From: Hyphomicrobium sp.
GTDB lineage: Bacteria > Pseudomonadota > Alphaproteobacteria > Rhizobiales > Hyphomicrobiaceae
Assembly (NCBI GenBank): GCA_019751875.1
Contig: JAIEMV010000001.1
Span: forward strand, 213,991 to 277,990
Length of the DNA stretch: 64,000 nt
Direction of reading: 5' to 3'
Part shown: positions 46,101-54,646 of the stretch, piece after piece
How the letters are laid out: each line of letters begins with the position of its first letter
How positions within the stretch are numbered: the first letter of the stretch is position 1
Position numbers and translations under genes: made by a program
Notes under the pieces: model-generated
What the model was told of the DNA's origin: nothing
Seen by the model: the letters and a program-made list of their open reading frames with translations, nothing else
The model's database searches: none

Positions 46101-46898
46101 CTAATGGCTCGCGTAGAGCGCCGCTAGGCCGACGGTTCCAACGATGATGCGCCACCATCCGAACGGCGCATATCCGTGGCGGCTGACGAACTCAAGCAGG
46201 ACGCGGACGACAGTCAGCGCGGCAATAAAGGCGGTGATGAAGCCGACCACAATCGGGGTCGTGTTCGAGAGGTCCAAAGTCGTCCAGTTCTTGTAGAGAT
46301 CGAAAGCAAAGGCGCCGGCCATCGTCGGCATGGCGAGGAAAAAGCTGAATTCGGCCGCCGAGCGCTTGTCTGCTCCGAGTAGCAGTCCTCCAACGATCGT
46401 GGCGCCGGAGCGTGAGACACCGGGAATCATGGCGAGCGTCTGAAACAGGCCGATCTTGAGGGCCAGGCCCGGCGGGAACGCCATGGCATCGTTGTAGCGC
46501 GGCGTCACGGCGAAGCGATCGACGGCGAGGAGCACGAAGCCACCCAGGATCAGCATGATGCAGATCAGACCCGGCGATTCGAACAGGACGCTCTTGATGA
46601 AGCCGTGCAGCGCAGCGCCGACGATCGCGGCGGGCAGGAAGGCGATCAAAACTGAGAGCGCGAAGCTGCGGGCCTGGGCCTTGTAGGGCAGGGCTGCGGC
46701 CGTGGCCCAGAGGCGGCCGAAGTAAACGGCCAGAATGGCAAGAATTGCACCGAGCTGGATCAGCACCTCGAAGGCGCGCCCTGGGGAGTGGACGCCCAGA
46801 AAGTGGCCTGCGAGCAGGACGTGACCGGTCGAAGAGACGGGAATGAATTCGGTCAAGCCTTCGAGAATGCCGAGCAAAACGGCTTGCCACGTTTCCAT
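46101..46898 (-). CDS. uppP: Undecaprenyl-diphosphatase
   Basis: UppP recycles the undecaprenyl carrier for peptidoglycan and other wall polymers and confers bacitracin resistance. The 265-residue membrane protein has several hydrophobic helices, the [19 protein letters not shown] motif with catalytic glutamates and serine at the N-terminus, and [17 protein letters not shown]. It is convergent with ptsN and separated from it by 15 bases. Confidence 0.96.
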   Translation of the reverse strand: METWQAVLLGILEGLTEFIPVSSTGHVLLAGHFLGVHSPGRAFEVLIQLGAILAILAVYFGRLWATAAALPYKAQARSFALSVLIAFLPAAIVGAALHGFIKSVLFESPGLICIMLILGGFVLLAVDRFAVTPRYNDAMAFPPGLALKIGLFQTLAMIPGVSRSGATIVGGLLLGADKRSAAEFSFFLAMPTMAGAFAFDLYKNWTTLDLSNTTPIVVGFITAFIAALTVVRVLLEFVSRHGYAPFGWWRIIVGTVGLAALYASH

Positions 46899-47105
46899 CC
46901 CTGTGCTCAGCCTCCGGCCTTTGCCTTACGCATGGCGACTCACGTACCGGTGAGCCGGCCGCTTTCCGCTACGGTGTATCCCTACGCTCAAGCGGCAGCG
47001 TAAAGCGCTGCTTCCGGTGCCGCAGGGCCAATAAACACGACAAGTGTTGCGGATTCGCGTAGATGCAGGGGACCTGTCAACTCAAGGCTTGGTCGAATTG
47101 CGGCG

Positions 47106-47801
47106 ATGACTGTACTCGTCCATTACCCGTTCTGCCCACGCAGCCGGGCCGTTCGGATCGCGCTGGCCGAACTGGGTCAGGATGTGGACTTGGAGGACGA
47201 ACTCCCCTGGGCGTGGAGCGAGAGCCTGCTGGCCGTCAATCCCGCTGGGGAACTGCCAGTACTCGTCACATCGCAGGGCGGGGTCGTGGCCGGCGCTTAT
47301 GCCATTTCCGAGTATCTCGACGAGCAGGGGCTGGCGCAGACCAGCGATGCCGGACATGGCGGACTGTTTCCGGGTACGCCAGCAGAGCGCGCGGAGGTTC
47401 GCCGGCTCGTCGATTGGTTCGTCAACAAGTTCGACCGAGAGGTGTCGCGCGAGTTGATCGACGTGAAAATCATCAGTTTGCAGGCGCCGGGGAAGGCCGC
47501 GCCGCCGGATGCGGAAACATTGCGCGCCGTGCGGCACAATTTGCGATACCACCTGCGCTACATCGATCATCTGGCGCTGAACCGCGACTGGCTGGCAGGG
47601 CCGCGATTGAGCTTTGCCGACATGGCGGCGGCCGGTCATTTGTCGGTGCTGGATTATCTCGGCGATATCGATTGGGAGCAGCATCCGTCGGCCAAGTCCT
47701 GGTATATGCGACTGAAGTCGCGGCCGGCTTTTCGGAGTTTGCTGAGCGACCGGCTCACGGGGCTGCCGCCGCACCGAACCTACGTCGATCTCGATTTCTG
47801 A
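47106..47801 (+). CDS. Glutathione S-transferase family protein
   Basis: The 231-residue protein has a thioredoxin-like N-domain ([24 protein letters not shown], with the active-site-region PFCPRS) with the cis-proline segment GELPVLV, and an all-helical C-domain ([37 protein letters not shown]). Its exact substrate is unknown. It is immediately followed (one base) by queG, suggesting co-translation. Confidence 0.9.
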   Translation: MTVLVHYPFCPRSRAVRIALAELGQDVDLEDELPWAWSESLLAVNPAGELPVLVTSQGGVVAGAYAISEYLDEQGLAQTSDAGHGGLFPGTPAERAEVRRLVDWFVNKFDREVSRELIDVKIISLQAPGKAAPPDAETLRAVRHNLRYHLRYIDHLALNRDWLAGPRLSFADMAAAGHLSVLDYLGDIDWEQHPSAKSWYMRLKSRPAFRSLLSDRLTGLPPHRTYVDLDF

Positions 47802-47802
47802 T

Positions 47803-48960
47803 GTGAAACGCTTGCACACATCTCGCTCCGTTGTCGAACCGCATATCCAAGTCGAGCAGCGCATTCGCGCAATGGCGGTGGAGCTTGGCTTCGATGCCGT
47901 GGGAATTGCGCGGCTTACGGCGGGCGGTGCACAGGGGGAGCGGCTGCGCGCGTTTCTGGCGGCCGGCCGGCATGGCGACATGGACTGGATGGAAACCCGC
48001 GCGCAGCAGCGCGGCGATCCCCTGGCGCTGTGGCCACAAGCCAAGAGCGTGGTGATGGTGGCGATGAGCTACGCGCCGCCGACTGACCCGCTCGAAGTGT
48101 TGCAGATGCGGGAGCGTGGCGCGATCTCGGTCTATGCGCAAGGCAAAGACTACCATGAGATCCTCAAGCCGAAACTCAAGCAGTTGGCGCGCGATTTGGT
48201 GTCGGCGACGGGTGCAGATGCGAAAGTGTTCGTCGATACCGCCCCGCTGATGGAGAAACCGCTGGCTGCGCTGGCGGGTCTCGGCTGGCAGGGCAAGCAT
48301 ACCAACCTCGTCTCGCGCACGCACGGCTCGTGGCTGTTTCTTGGTGCGCTGCTGACGACCGCCGAACTTGTACCGGATGAGGCGGAGGCCGATCACTGCG
48401 GATCGTGTCGCCGGTGCCTCGATGTCTGCCCGACGGCGGCGTTCCCCGCACCCTATCAACTCGATGCGCGGCGGTGCATCGCGTATCTGACGATTGAACA
48501 CAAAGGGCAGATCGCGCGGGAGTTTCGCGCCGCGATCGGCAATCGCATCTATGGCTGCGACGATTGTCTGGCGGTCTGCCCTTGGAACAAATTTGCTGAA
48601 GCATCGCGGGAGATGCGCTTTTCGGCCCGCGCGGAGACGGATAACCCGCCACTGGGTGAATTGCTGGGCCTGGACGACATGACATTTCGGGCGCGGTTTG
48701 CGGGTACGCCCGTCAAGCGGACCGGGAGGGACCGATTTATACGCAATGTGCTCGTGGCCGCCGGCAATTCGGGTGATCCCAGGTTAATTGAGAGCGTTCG
48801 GCGCCTGCTCGACGACGCATCACCCCTGGTGCGGGGTATGGCGGTTTGGGCGTTGGCGCGGCTCACAACCGAGAGTGAGTTGCGCGCCGAGTTCAAGCGA
48901 TATTTCGAGGACGAACGCGATGAGAGCGTGCGTTCAGAATGGATGATGGAGTTGATGTGA
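47803..48960 (+). CDS. queG: Epoxyqueuosine reductase
   Basis: QueG carries out the last step of queuosine synthesis in tRNA, reducing epoxyqueuosine with cobalamin and iron-sulfur clusters. The 385-residue protein starts at GTG 47803. It has the N-terminal cobalamin-binding domain ([20 protein letters not shown]) and two [4Fe-4S] motifs, [12 protein letters not shown] and [10 protein letters not shown], then a C-terminal HEAT-like helical region. The B12 link fits the adenosyltransferase in this window only loosely. Confidence 0.95.
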   Translation: MKRLHTSRSVVEPHIQVEQRIRAMAVELGFDAVGIARLTAGGAQGERLRAFLAAGRHGDMDWMETRAQQRGDPLALWPQAKSVVMVAMSYAPPTDPLEVLQMRERGAISVYAQGKDYHEILKPKLKQLARDLVSATGADAKVFVDTAPLMEKPLAALAGLGWQGKHTNLVSRTHGSWLFLGALLTTAELVPDEAEADHCGSCRRCLDVCPTAAFPAPYQLDARRCIAYLTIEHKGQIAREFRAAIGNRIYGCDDCLAVCPWNKFAEASREMRFSARAETDNPPLGELLGLDDMTFRARFAGTPVKRTGRDRFIRNVLVAAGNSGDPRLIESVRRLLDDASPLVRGMAVWALARLTTESELRAEFKRYFEDERDESVRSEWMMELM

Positions 48961-49844
48961 TGCCGACGCTTTTTTGTTTTGGATTGGGCTATAGCGCGCG
49001 GCATCTGGCGGCGAAACTCGAGGATGAGGGCTGGCACATTGCCGGAACTGCGCGTTCGGACGATGGCGTGGAACGCATTCACGATCTCGGCTACACCGGC
49101 TTCATCTTTGACGGACTGAGCCCGAGCAAAGGGGCAGGGCCAAGTCAAGGTGCAGGGCCGGCAGTGCGGCGGGCCTCGCACGTGTTGATTTCGGCGCCGC
49201 CTGATGCCGACGGCGATCCGGTTCTGCGGCACCACGGAGACGATATCGCGCAATCGAATGCGGAATGGGTCGGGTATCTCTCGACAATAGGTGTCTATGG
49301 AGATCATGGCGGAGGGTGGGTCGATGAGACGACGCCCGCCACGCCATCATCGGAGCGGTCGCGGCGGCGTGCGCTTGCGGAACAGCAGTGGCTCGACTTC
49401 GCAAAAGCGTCTGGCAAGCGCGTTGAGATTTTTCGGCTGGCTGGAATCTACGGACCTGGCAGCAGCGCCATCGACGGGCTGAAGGCGGGCACCACGCGGT
49501 CGGTTGTGAAGAAAGGTCAGGTGTTCAATCGCATCCACGTCGAGGACATTGCGCGGACCTTGATTGCGGCGTTCTCCCGGCCGCACCTGCACGCGATCTA
49601 CAACGTAACTGATGACGAGCCGGCACCGCCGCAGGACGTCAATGCCTACGCGGCTCAACTTCTGAACCTGCCGCCGCCGAATGAAATAGCTTACGAGGAG
49701 GCCCAGCTTTCAGAAATGGGTCGGAGCTTTTATTCAGAAAACAAGCGCGTTCACAATGATCGGATCAAAAACGATCTTGGCGTGAAACTCGCTTTTCCCA
49801 CCTATCGAGAAGGTCTTGCGGCGATCGCCAAAGGTGCCGTCTAA
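48960..49844 (+). CDS. NAD-dependent epimerase/dehydratase-like SDR
   Basis: The ATG at 48960 overlaps the queG stop (TGATG). The 294-residue protein has FGLGYSARHLAAKLEDEGW as its dinucleotide-binding motif, a short ISAPPDADGDP loop, YLSTIGVYGDHGGGWVDE and IFRLAGIYGPGSSAIDGL, which are features of the extended SDR group (YeeZ-like). The product substrate is not evident. The overlap with queG implies shared translation. Confidence 0.87.
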   Translation: MPTLFCFGLGYSARHLAAKLEDEGWHIAGTARSDDGVERIHDLGYTGFIFDGLSPSKGAGPSQGAGPAVRRASHVLISAPPDADGDPVLRHHGDDIAQSNAEWVGYLSTIGVYGDHGGGWVDETTPATPSSERSRRRALAEQQWLDFAKASGKRVEIFRLAGIYGPGSSAIDGLKAGTTRSVVKKGQVFNRIHVEDIARTLIAAFSRPHLHAIYNVTDDEPAPPQDVNAYAAQLLNLPPPNEIAYEEAQLSEMGRSFYSENKRVHNDRIKNDLGVKLAFPTYREGLAAIAKGAV

Positions 49845-49936
49845 ACGACGTCGCTGTCCGTTCAGCCGACATTCAGGAACCATCCGCTTTCCTGCCAGAA
49901 TTGGATGGGAATTTAGAGCTCTGTTTGCAGGGGCGG

Positions 49937-51097
49937 ATGGTCGAGATGCGCGTGTCGCCAATTGCACATTTTGGTTTGGCGGGTCTGATCGCCCTTATTG
50001 CTGCGATGCCGGTGAGAGCTGAGAACGCAGCCCATGACATCGCCAATAAATTTTCGGAAGCATCTTCGAAGGCGGCCGAACCGCAAGATGATCTGCGACG
50101 CAAAACTTACGAGGCCGAGATGCTGGAGCGCGCGCGGCAGGAAGCCCGCGAGCGCGCAGAAGCTGAATTGCGGGCCGCGGCTGAGGCGGAAATGCGGCGC
50201 AAGGAGATGGAGGCGCAGCGCGAGGCTGAGTCTCTTGCCCTTGCAGACAAGCTGAAGCGGGCGCAAGAGGCTCGCAAGGCCAAGGCGGCGGACGCATCGG
50301 AAGAAAAACCGTTCAAGCCAGCGCTAACGAACACGGATAAGGCGGCAGTGAAGCCCGCAACGGGAACTGTTGCGGCACCGATCGTGGTCACGCCGCCGAT
50401 GGCGCCCACGCAGCCAGCAGATGTCGCGCGTGAGAGTGCTCCTGCTCCGGCAGCTCCTGCTCTTGCGCCACCGGTCGCCGCTCCTCTAGCAGAGCCTGCA
50501 ACGGAGATTGCGAGCGAGCCCGCGCAAGTCCTGCCGCCGCCCATGGCGCTCGGTCGTCCGGTTCCATCTTTGCCGCCGATTGCGGCTGTGCCGGCCGATC
50601 CGCGAGTTACAATTCTGCTTGTGATGGAGCCTGGAACCAAGGGCATCCGGCGCTTCAACAAGACGGCTGATCCCGTGATCTGCGAAGGGACGTCGTGTTT
50701 TGTTTCGAACGGGGCCGGCGCGCCCGCGCGCGTGATGGCGCTGCGCAAAGCGCTCGGTCCGGGCAACACGTTCGGCAAGCGGGCGGGAGCATGTCGTGGA
50801 AAGCTTGCCTGCGTCTTTCGCGGTGTGACGCTGACGGGTGCCGCGCCGACGATACAGCCGGTGGATCTCAAAGTTCTAGTGCATGACCGCCGGGAGGCGC
50901 GGACAGTTTCCGGAGACGCCTCGTGCCGGGTGATCGCGACCCGCCTTGCGTGTGGACGCACCGTGGTGGCGCAGGGGTATCGCGCGTGGATCGTGCCGGA
51001 GAGTGTCGCGGAAGTGGCAGGCCCGGCGGCACTGGAGGCCGCTGTATTGCGTGGTCTGGTTGCGAACCCGATGCGGGAGGCTGCCATCAATCGATGA
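49937..51097 (+). CDS. Exported hypothetical protein with coiled-coil and Cys-rich C-terminal domain
   Basis: I do not recognise this family. Starting at ATG 49937 (MVEMRVSPIAHFG, alternative 49946) it has about 386 residues: a signal peptide (GLIALIAAMPVRA), a charged coiled coil (residues about 45-125, rich in E/R/A), an Ala/Pro-rich linker, and a C-terminal domain with cysteines in ICEGTSCFVS, GACRGKLACVFRG and SCRVIATRLACG. The six cysteines are paired in spacing, which suggests disulfides in the periplasm. Its 3' end overlaps the convergent hydrolase by 11 bases. Confidence 0.75.
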   Translation: MVEMRVSPIAHFGLAGLIALIAAMPVRAENAAHDIANKFSEASSKAAEPQDDLRRKTYEAEMLERARQEARERAEAELRAAAEAEMRRKEMEAQREAESLALADKLKRAQEARKAKAADASEEKPFKPALTNTDKAAVKPATGTVAAPIVVTPPMAPTQPADVARESAPAPAAPALAPPVAAPLAEPATEIASEPAQVLPPPMALGRPVPSLPPIAAVPADPRVTILLVMEPGTKGIRRFNKTADPVICEGTSCFVSNGAGAPARVMALRKALGPGNTFGKRAGACRGKLACVFRGVTLTGAAPTIQPVDLKVLVHDRREARTVSGDASCRVIATRLACGRTVVAQGYRAWIVPESVAEVAGPAALEAAVLRGLVANPMREAAINR

Positions 51098-51890
51098 GGG
51101 CTCGTGTCGACGCCTCTTCGATCAACTGAAGGAGCAGGGCGAGGTCCTGGGGTCGGGACAATCGATGATCGCCGTCGGCGACTTCGGTAATGCGAACGTG
51201 GCCGCCGTCGAGAAGGGTCTCCAGTCCGCGAACATGCTCTGCGGGGACCACGTCATCTTGCAAACCTTGCAGAATGAGAATGGGCCGTCCGGGGTTAAAG
51301 GTTTGGCCGACGAGCTGATGCTTGCGGCCCTCCTCGATGAACTGACGCGTGATCGTATAAGGTTCGCCGTAATCCGACGGCTTGAGATAGCGTCCGTTGG
51401 TGAGAATGGCCTGACGGGCGTCTTCGGAAAATCGTTTCCACATCAATTGCTCGGTGAGGTCCCAAGCGGGCGCGATCAAGACGAGTGCCATGATCCGCCG
51501 GGCTTCGGCGGGGTCGTTCTCCAAAAGGTACTTCAGCAACAAGAGAGCAACATAGCCGCCGGTACTCGAGCCGACGATGATCCGAGGACCCGGCGCGATT
51601 GTCCGGAAGATCGTGACGGCTTCTTCAAGCCACCGTCCAATCGTTCCTTCTTCGAACGGCCCGCTTGAGAGCCCATGTCCGGAGTAATCGAAGCGGACAC
51701 AGTCAACTCCGGCTTTTGCGGCGTAATCCGCCAGCGTTGACGCCTTGGTGCTGGCCATATCCGATTTCAGACCGGCCAGCCATAATAAGCCGGGACGGGG
51801 CGAACCGGAGCGCGTCTCGCGCCGGTAGGCGATGCGTCGGCGGGCGTCGCCGGTTCCGATGTCGATGAATTGCGGTTCTGTGCCGGTCAT
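51087..51890 (-). CDS. Alpha/beta hydrolase
   Basis: The start ATG 51890 (MTGTEPQFIDIGTGDARRRIAY) gives 267 residues; ATG 51908 is an alternative. Catalytic features are the nucleophile elbow GSSTGGYVALLL, an aspartate in LQGLQDDVVP and a histidine in DGDHRLS, preceded by FDYSGHGLSSG. The family is broad, so esterase, lipase or thioesterase activity all remain possible. Its start is only 7 bases from the start of the divergent glycosyltransferase gene. The longer upstream frame runs antisense to that gene. Confidence 0.88.
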   Translation of the reverse strand: MTGTEPQFIDIGTGDARRRIAYRRETRSGSPRPGLLWLAGLKSDMASTKASTLADYAAKAGVDCVRFDYSGHGLSSGPFEEGTIGRWLEEAVTIFRTIAPGPRIIVGSSTGGYVALLLLKYLLENDPAEARRIMALVLIAPAWDLTEQLMWKRFSEDARQAILTNGRYLKPSDYGEPYTITRQFIEEGRKHQLVGQTFNPGRPILILQGLQDDVVPAEHVRGLETLLDGGHVRITEVADGDHRLSRPQDLALLLQLIEEASTRALID

Positions 51891-51897
51891 CCTATGA

Positions 51898-53157
51898 GTG
51901 CCTATCATTTCGCAAGTGTGCGTTACACCGGAGCTGCCGCCCTTGGCCGATCGTGCCACAACCATATTGCAGATTATCCCCCAACTCGACACGGGAGGCG
52001 CAGAGCTCTCGACGATAGAGATCGCGGAGGCCGTGATCGTGGCCGGCGGGCGGGCGATCGTGTTGACCGAAGGCGGACGCATGCTGGACCGGCTGAAAGC
52101 CACCGGCGCTGATGTGAGGATCTTTCCCGCGGCCACGAAGAACCCGGCCAAGCTACTGGCGAACGCCGCGGCCATCGCAAGAATGATCGAGGCGGACGGC
52201 ATCGATCTGGTCCACGCGCGCAGCCGGGCCCCGGCGTGGAGTGCACTGCGCGCGGCGCGGGTCACAAAACGGCCGTTCGTGACAACCTATCACGGCGCGT
52301 ACAACGAAAACTCGGCGCCGAAGCGGCTCTACAACAGCGTGATGGCGCGTGGCGATCTGGTGATCGCGAACTCTGGATATACGCGCGATCTGATCCGCTC
52401 GCGATACGGCACGCCGGACGCGAAGATCCGGGTCATTCATCGTGGGGTGGACGGCGCGACGTTCGATCCGGAGAAGGTGTCAGCCGATCGGGTGGAGCGG
52501 CTCAGGTCGGCATGGGGTGTGGCGCCGGGCCAGCGTGTCATTTTGCAGGCGGCCCGGTTGACCAACTGGAAGGGTCAGCATGTCGTCGTGGAGGCGGCGC
52601 GGCGGCTGCACGCAGACGGGCGGCTCGACGGGATCGTTGTACTCGCGGGTGACGCGCAGGGGCGGGATGCCTATGCCGAGGGGCTGAGAGAGGCCATCAA
52701 GGCCGGAGGACTCGAAGGGCGGGTGCGGCTCGTCGGGCATGTGGATGACATGCCGGCCGCGTATTTGGCGGCGGACGCATCGATCGTAGCATCGATCGAG
52801 CCGGAGGCTTTCGGGCGGACGGCGGTGGAAAGTCAGGCGATGGGATGTCCCGTCATCGCAACCCGGATCGGGGCGCCGCCGGAGACGGTGCTGTCGCCGC
52901 CGGAGCACGGGCCGCGCTCGATGACCGGCTGGCTGGTGCCGCCGGGGGACGCGACGGCGCTGGCGGAAGCCCTGCTTGCAGCGCTCAGTCTCGATCAGGT
53001 GGCGAGGGCGCAACTGAGCCTCAAGGCGCGGGCGCATGCGGCCGGCACGTTTTCGCTGCGGCAGATGCGGCTGAAGACCCTCCAGGTGTATGACGAGATC
53101 CTCGGGACGGGGCTGGCTGCTCGATACGTGGCCGTACGTCCACAAAACGATGGTTAA
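51898..53157 (+). CDS. Glycosyltransferase, GT4 family
   Basis: The 419-residue protein (GTG 51898; a GTG at 51916 is possible) has a GT-B fold: N-terminal ILQIIPQLDTGGAELSTIEIAEA acceptor-binding motif, VHARSRAPAWSALRAARV, and the C-terminal sugar-nucleotide domain with the E-x7-E motif EPEAFGRTAVE and GCPVIAT. It retains the donor site and is likely active. It may add sugars to LPS or another envelope glycan; the nearest carbohydrate gene is the GDP-mannose enzyme 1.5 kb away. A direct start with 7 bases to a divergent gene is unusual. Confidence 0.9.
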   Translation: MPIISQVCVTPELPPLADRATTILQIIPQLDTGGAELSTIEIAEAVIVAGGRAIVLTEGGRMLDRLKATGADVRIFPAATKNPAKLLANAAAIARMIEADGIDLVHARSRAPAWSALRAARVTKRPFVTTYHGAYNENSAPKRLYNSVMARGDLVIANSGYTRDLIRSRYGTPDAKIRVIHRGVDGATFDPEKVSADRVERLRSAWGVAPGQRVILQAARLTNWKGQHVVVEAARRLHADGRLDGIVVLAGDAQGRDAYAEGLREAIKAGGLEGRVRLVGHVDDMPAAYLAADASIVASIEPEAFGRTAVESQAMGCPVIATRIGAPPETVLSPPEHGPRSMTGWLVPPGDATALAEALLAALSLDQVARAQLSLKARAHAAGTFSLRQMRLKTLQVYDEILGTGLAARYVAVRPQNDG

Positions 53158-53183
53158 GTCGGGTTGTAGGGTCCCGTGACGGC

Positions 53184-53212
53184 TTGACTTGAAACCTTTT
53201 CTTCTCGATTCT
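53184..53212 (+). promoter_or_regulatory. Candidate sigma-70 promoter of infC
   Basis: TTGACT (53184-53189) and GATTCT (53207-53212) are spaced by 17 bases. The transcript would have a leader of about 80 bases that contains the palindrome CCGTCTAGACGG (53261-53272). The -10 is imperfect. Confidence 0.4.
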
Positions 53213-53301
53213 CTCTATTCATTGCCGGAATGGGGTATTCAGCCAGCCGGCAGGATGTAACCGTCTAGACGGGCATTGAAACAGCAAGAGGAGTTCGACC
53301 C

Positions 53302-53841
53302 ATCCGCAAACCAATGCGAGCCGCGCCTACGCGCGAGCAATCCGGGCCCAAGATCAACGACCAGATCCGGGCCCGCGAAGTACGACTGATCGACGAGACC
53401 GGACAGAACGTCGGAGTCGTCGGCAAACTCGAGGCCCTGCAACGGGCGACCGACGCGGGTCTCGACCTCGTCGAGATTTCACCCGACGCGGAACCGCCGG
53501 TCTGCAAGATCCTGGACTACGGTAAGTTCAAGTACCAGGAACAGAAAAAGCAGGCCGAAGCGCGCAAAAACCAGAAGATCGTCGAAATCAAAGAGATCAA
53601 GATGCGGCCGGGCATCGATGATCACGACTACGACGTAAAGATGCGGGCGATCCGACGCTTCTTCGAAGATGGTGATAAAGTCAAAATCACGCTGCGGTTC
53701 CGCGGGCGTGAAATGGCGCATCAGCACTTAGGGATGGACGTATTGAATCGGGTCAAGACCGAGACCGAAACGGTCGCGAAGGTCGAGAGTGAACCTCGGT
53801 TCGAGGGTCGCCAGATGGTGATGGTGCTGGCGCCGAAATAG
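53302..53841 (+). CDS. infC: Translation initiation factor IF-3 (ATC start)
   Basis: IF-3 keeps ribosomal subunits apart and checks initiator tRNA and start codon. The best start is ATC 53302 (then CGC AAA CCA ATG...), nine bases after the AGAGGAG ribosome site at 53286-53292; ATG 53314 is 21 bases away and unlikely. The 179-residue protein contains [14 protein letters not shown], the linker [20 protein letters not shown] and the C-domain [17 protein letters not shown]. Rare start codons in infC let IF-3 repress its own synthesis. A terminator follows 33 bases after the stop. Confidence 0.95.
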   Translation: MRKPMRAAPTREQSGPKINDQIRAREVRLIDETGQNVGVVGKLEALQRATDAGLDLVEISPDAEPPVCKILDYGKFKYQEQKKQAEARKNQKIVEIKEIKMRPGIDDHDYDVKMRAIRRFFEDGDKVKITLRFRGREMAHQHLGMDVLNRVKTETETVAKVESEPRFEGRQMVMVLAPK

Positions 53842-53874
53842 GCCGCTCGCCCAGCGTCGCAGCCGATGTGAACG

Positions 53875-53909
53875 AAAGGACGCTCGCTCTCAGTTGCGGC
53901 GTCCTTTTT
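53875..53909 (+). terminator. Intrinsic terminator after infC
   Basis: AAAGGACGC (53875-53883) pairs with GCGTCCTTT (53899-53907) across a 15-base loop, followed by further Ts to 53909. It separates infC from creA. Confidence 0.88.
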
Positions 53910-54088
53910 GTTTGGTCGGTTTGTGTTTCGGTGGCGGAGATCGGGCGTTCGAGGGGTTCTGTCGCACCGGATGTTGACGGAACCCGGCGGGGTCACCATG
54001 TGTTTTTCAAATCGACCCGCGCGTGGCGCTCCGGATTGTCCGGGGCGCTTTCGTGTCTCGGGCCTGGGATCGGAAAGGAACTCGCACG

Positions 54089-54607
54089 ATGTCAGTTCGT
54101 TCGCATGTGGGCGCCGCCGTGGCGGCGCTGCTGGTGCTGGCGGCCGTTCCAGCCAAGGCCGACGGGCCGGATCTGATCTTCAAGAAGACGACGGTGTGGA
54201 AGCTGTTATCGCCGGATGCGAAACTCGCAACGTTTGCGATCGACGATCCGGAGGTGGAGGGCGTGACGTGCTACTTCACGACGCCGGAGAAGGGCGGTTG
54301 GGCCGGATGGGCTGGGCTGGCGGAAGAACTGTCCAATGTTTCGCTGTCGTGCCGCCAAGTTGGTCCGATCAAGTTCAAGCGCAAGCTGGAACAGGGCGAA
54401 GAGGCGTTCAGCCAGCGCCGATCGATCTTGTTCAAGCGGATGCAGATCGTGCGCGGATGCGATTATAAGCGCAACGTGCTCGTTTATCTCGTCTACACGG
54501 ACAAGATTATCGAAGGCAGCCCGGAGAACTCGACCTCAAGCGTTCCGATCGCGCCGTGGGGTGAGGCCACACCGCCGCAGAAGTGCAGCGATTACATTTC
54601 CGGCTAA
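54089..54607 (+). CDS. creA: CreA-family exported protein
   Basis: CreA is a conserved periplasmic protein of unknown biochemical function. From ATG 54089 (AAAGGAA upstream) the protein has 172 residues with signal peptide AALLVLAAVPAKA. The diagnostic segments DPEVEGVTCYFTTPEKGG, AEELSNVSLSCRQVGPI and RGCDYKRNVLVYLVYTDKIIEGSPENS are present, including the conserved cysteines. A longer frame upstream is not used. Confidence 0.92.
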   Translation: MSVRSHVGAAVAALLVLAAVPAKADGPDLIFKKTTVWKLLSPDAKLATFAIDDPEVEGVTCYFTTPEKGGWAGWAGLAEELSNVSLSCRQVGPIKFKRKLEQGEEAFSQRRSILFKRMQIVRGCDYKRNVLVYLVYTDKIIEGSPENSTSSVPIAPWGEATPPQKCSDYISG

Positions 54608-54611
54608 GGCG

Positions 54612-54643
54612 ACCAATCGCCGACTGATGAGCCGGCGATTGGT
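54612..54643. terminator. Bidirectional hairpin between creA and the mannose gene
   Basis: ACCAATCGCCG (54612-54622) pairs with CGGCGATTGGT (54633-54643) over a 10-base loop, right after the creA stop and before the convergent gene's stop. There is no clear T-tract on either strand, but position between convergent stops favours a terminator. Confidence 0.45.
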
Positions 54644-54646
54644 TGG

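Noticed and set aside
53314-53841. infC starting at ATG 53314
   Set aside because: The ribosome site is 21 bases upstream of it; ATC 53302 is at proper distance.
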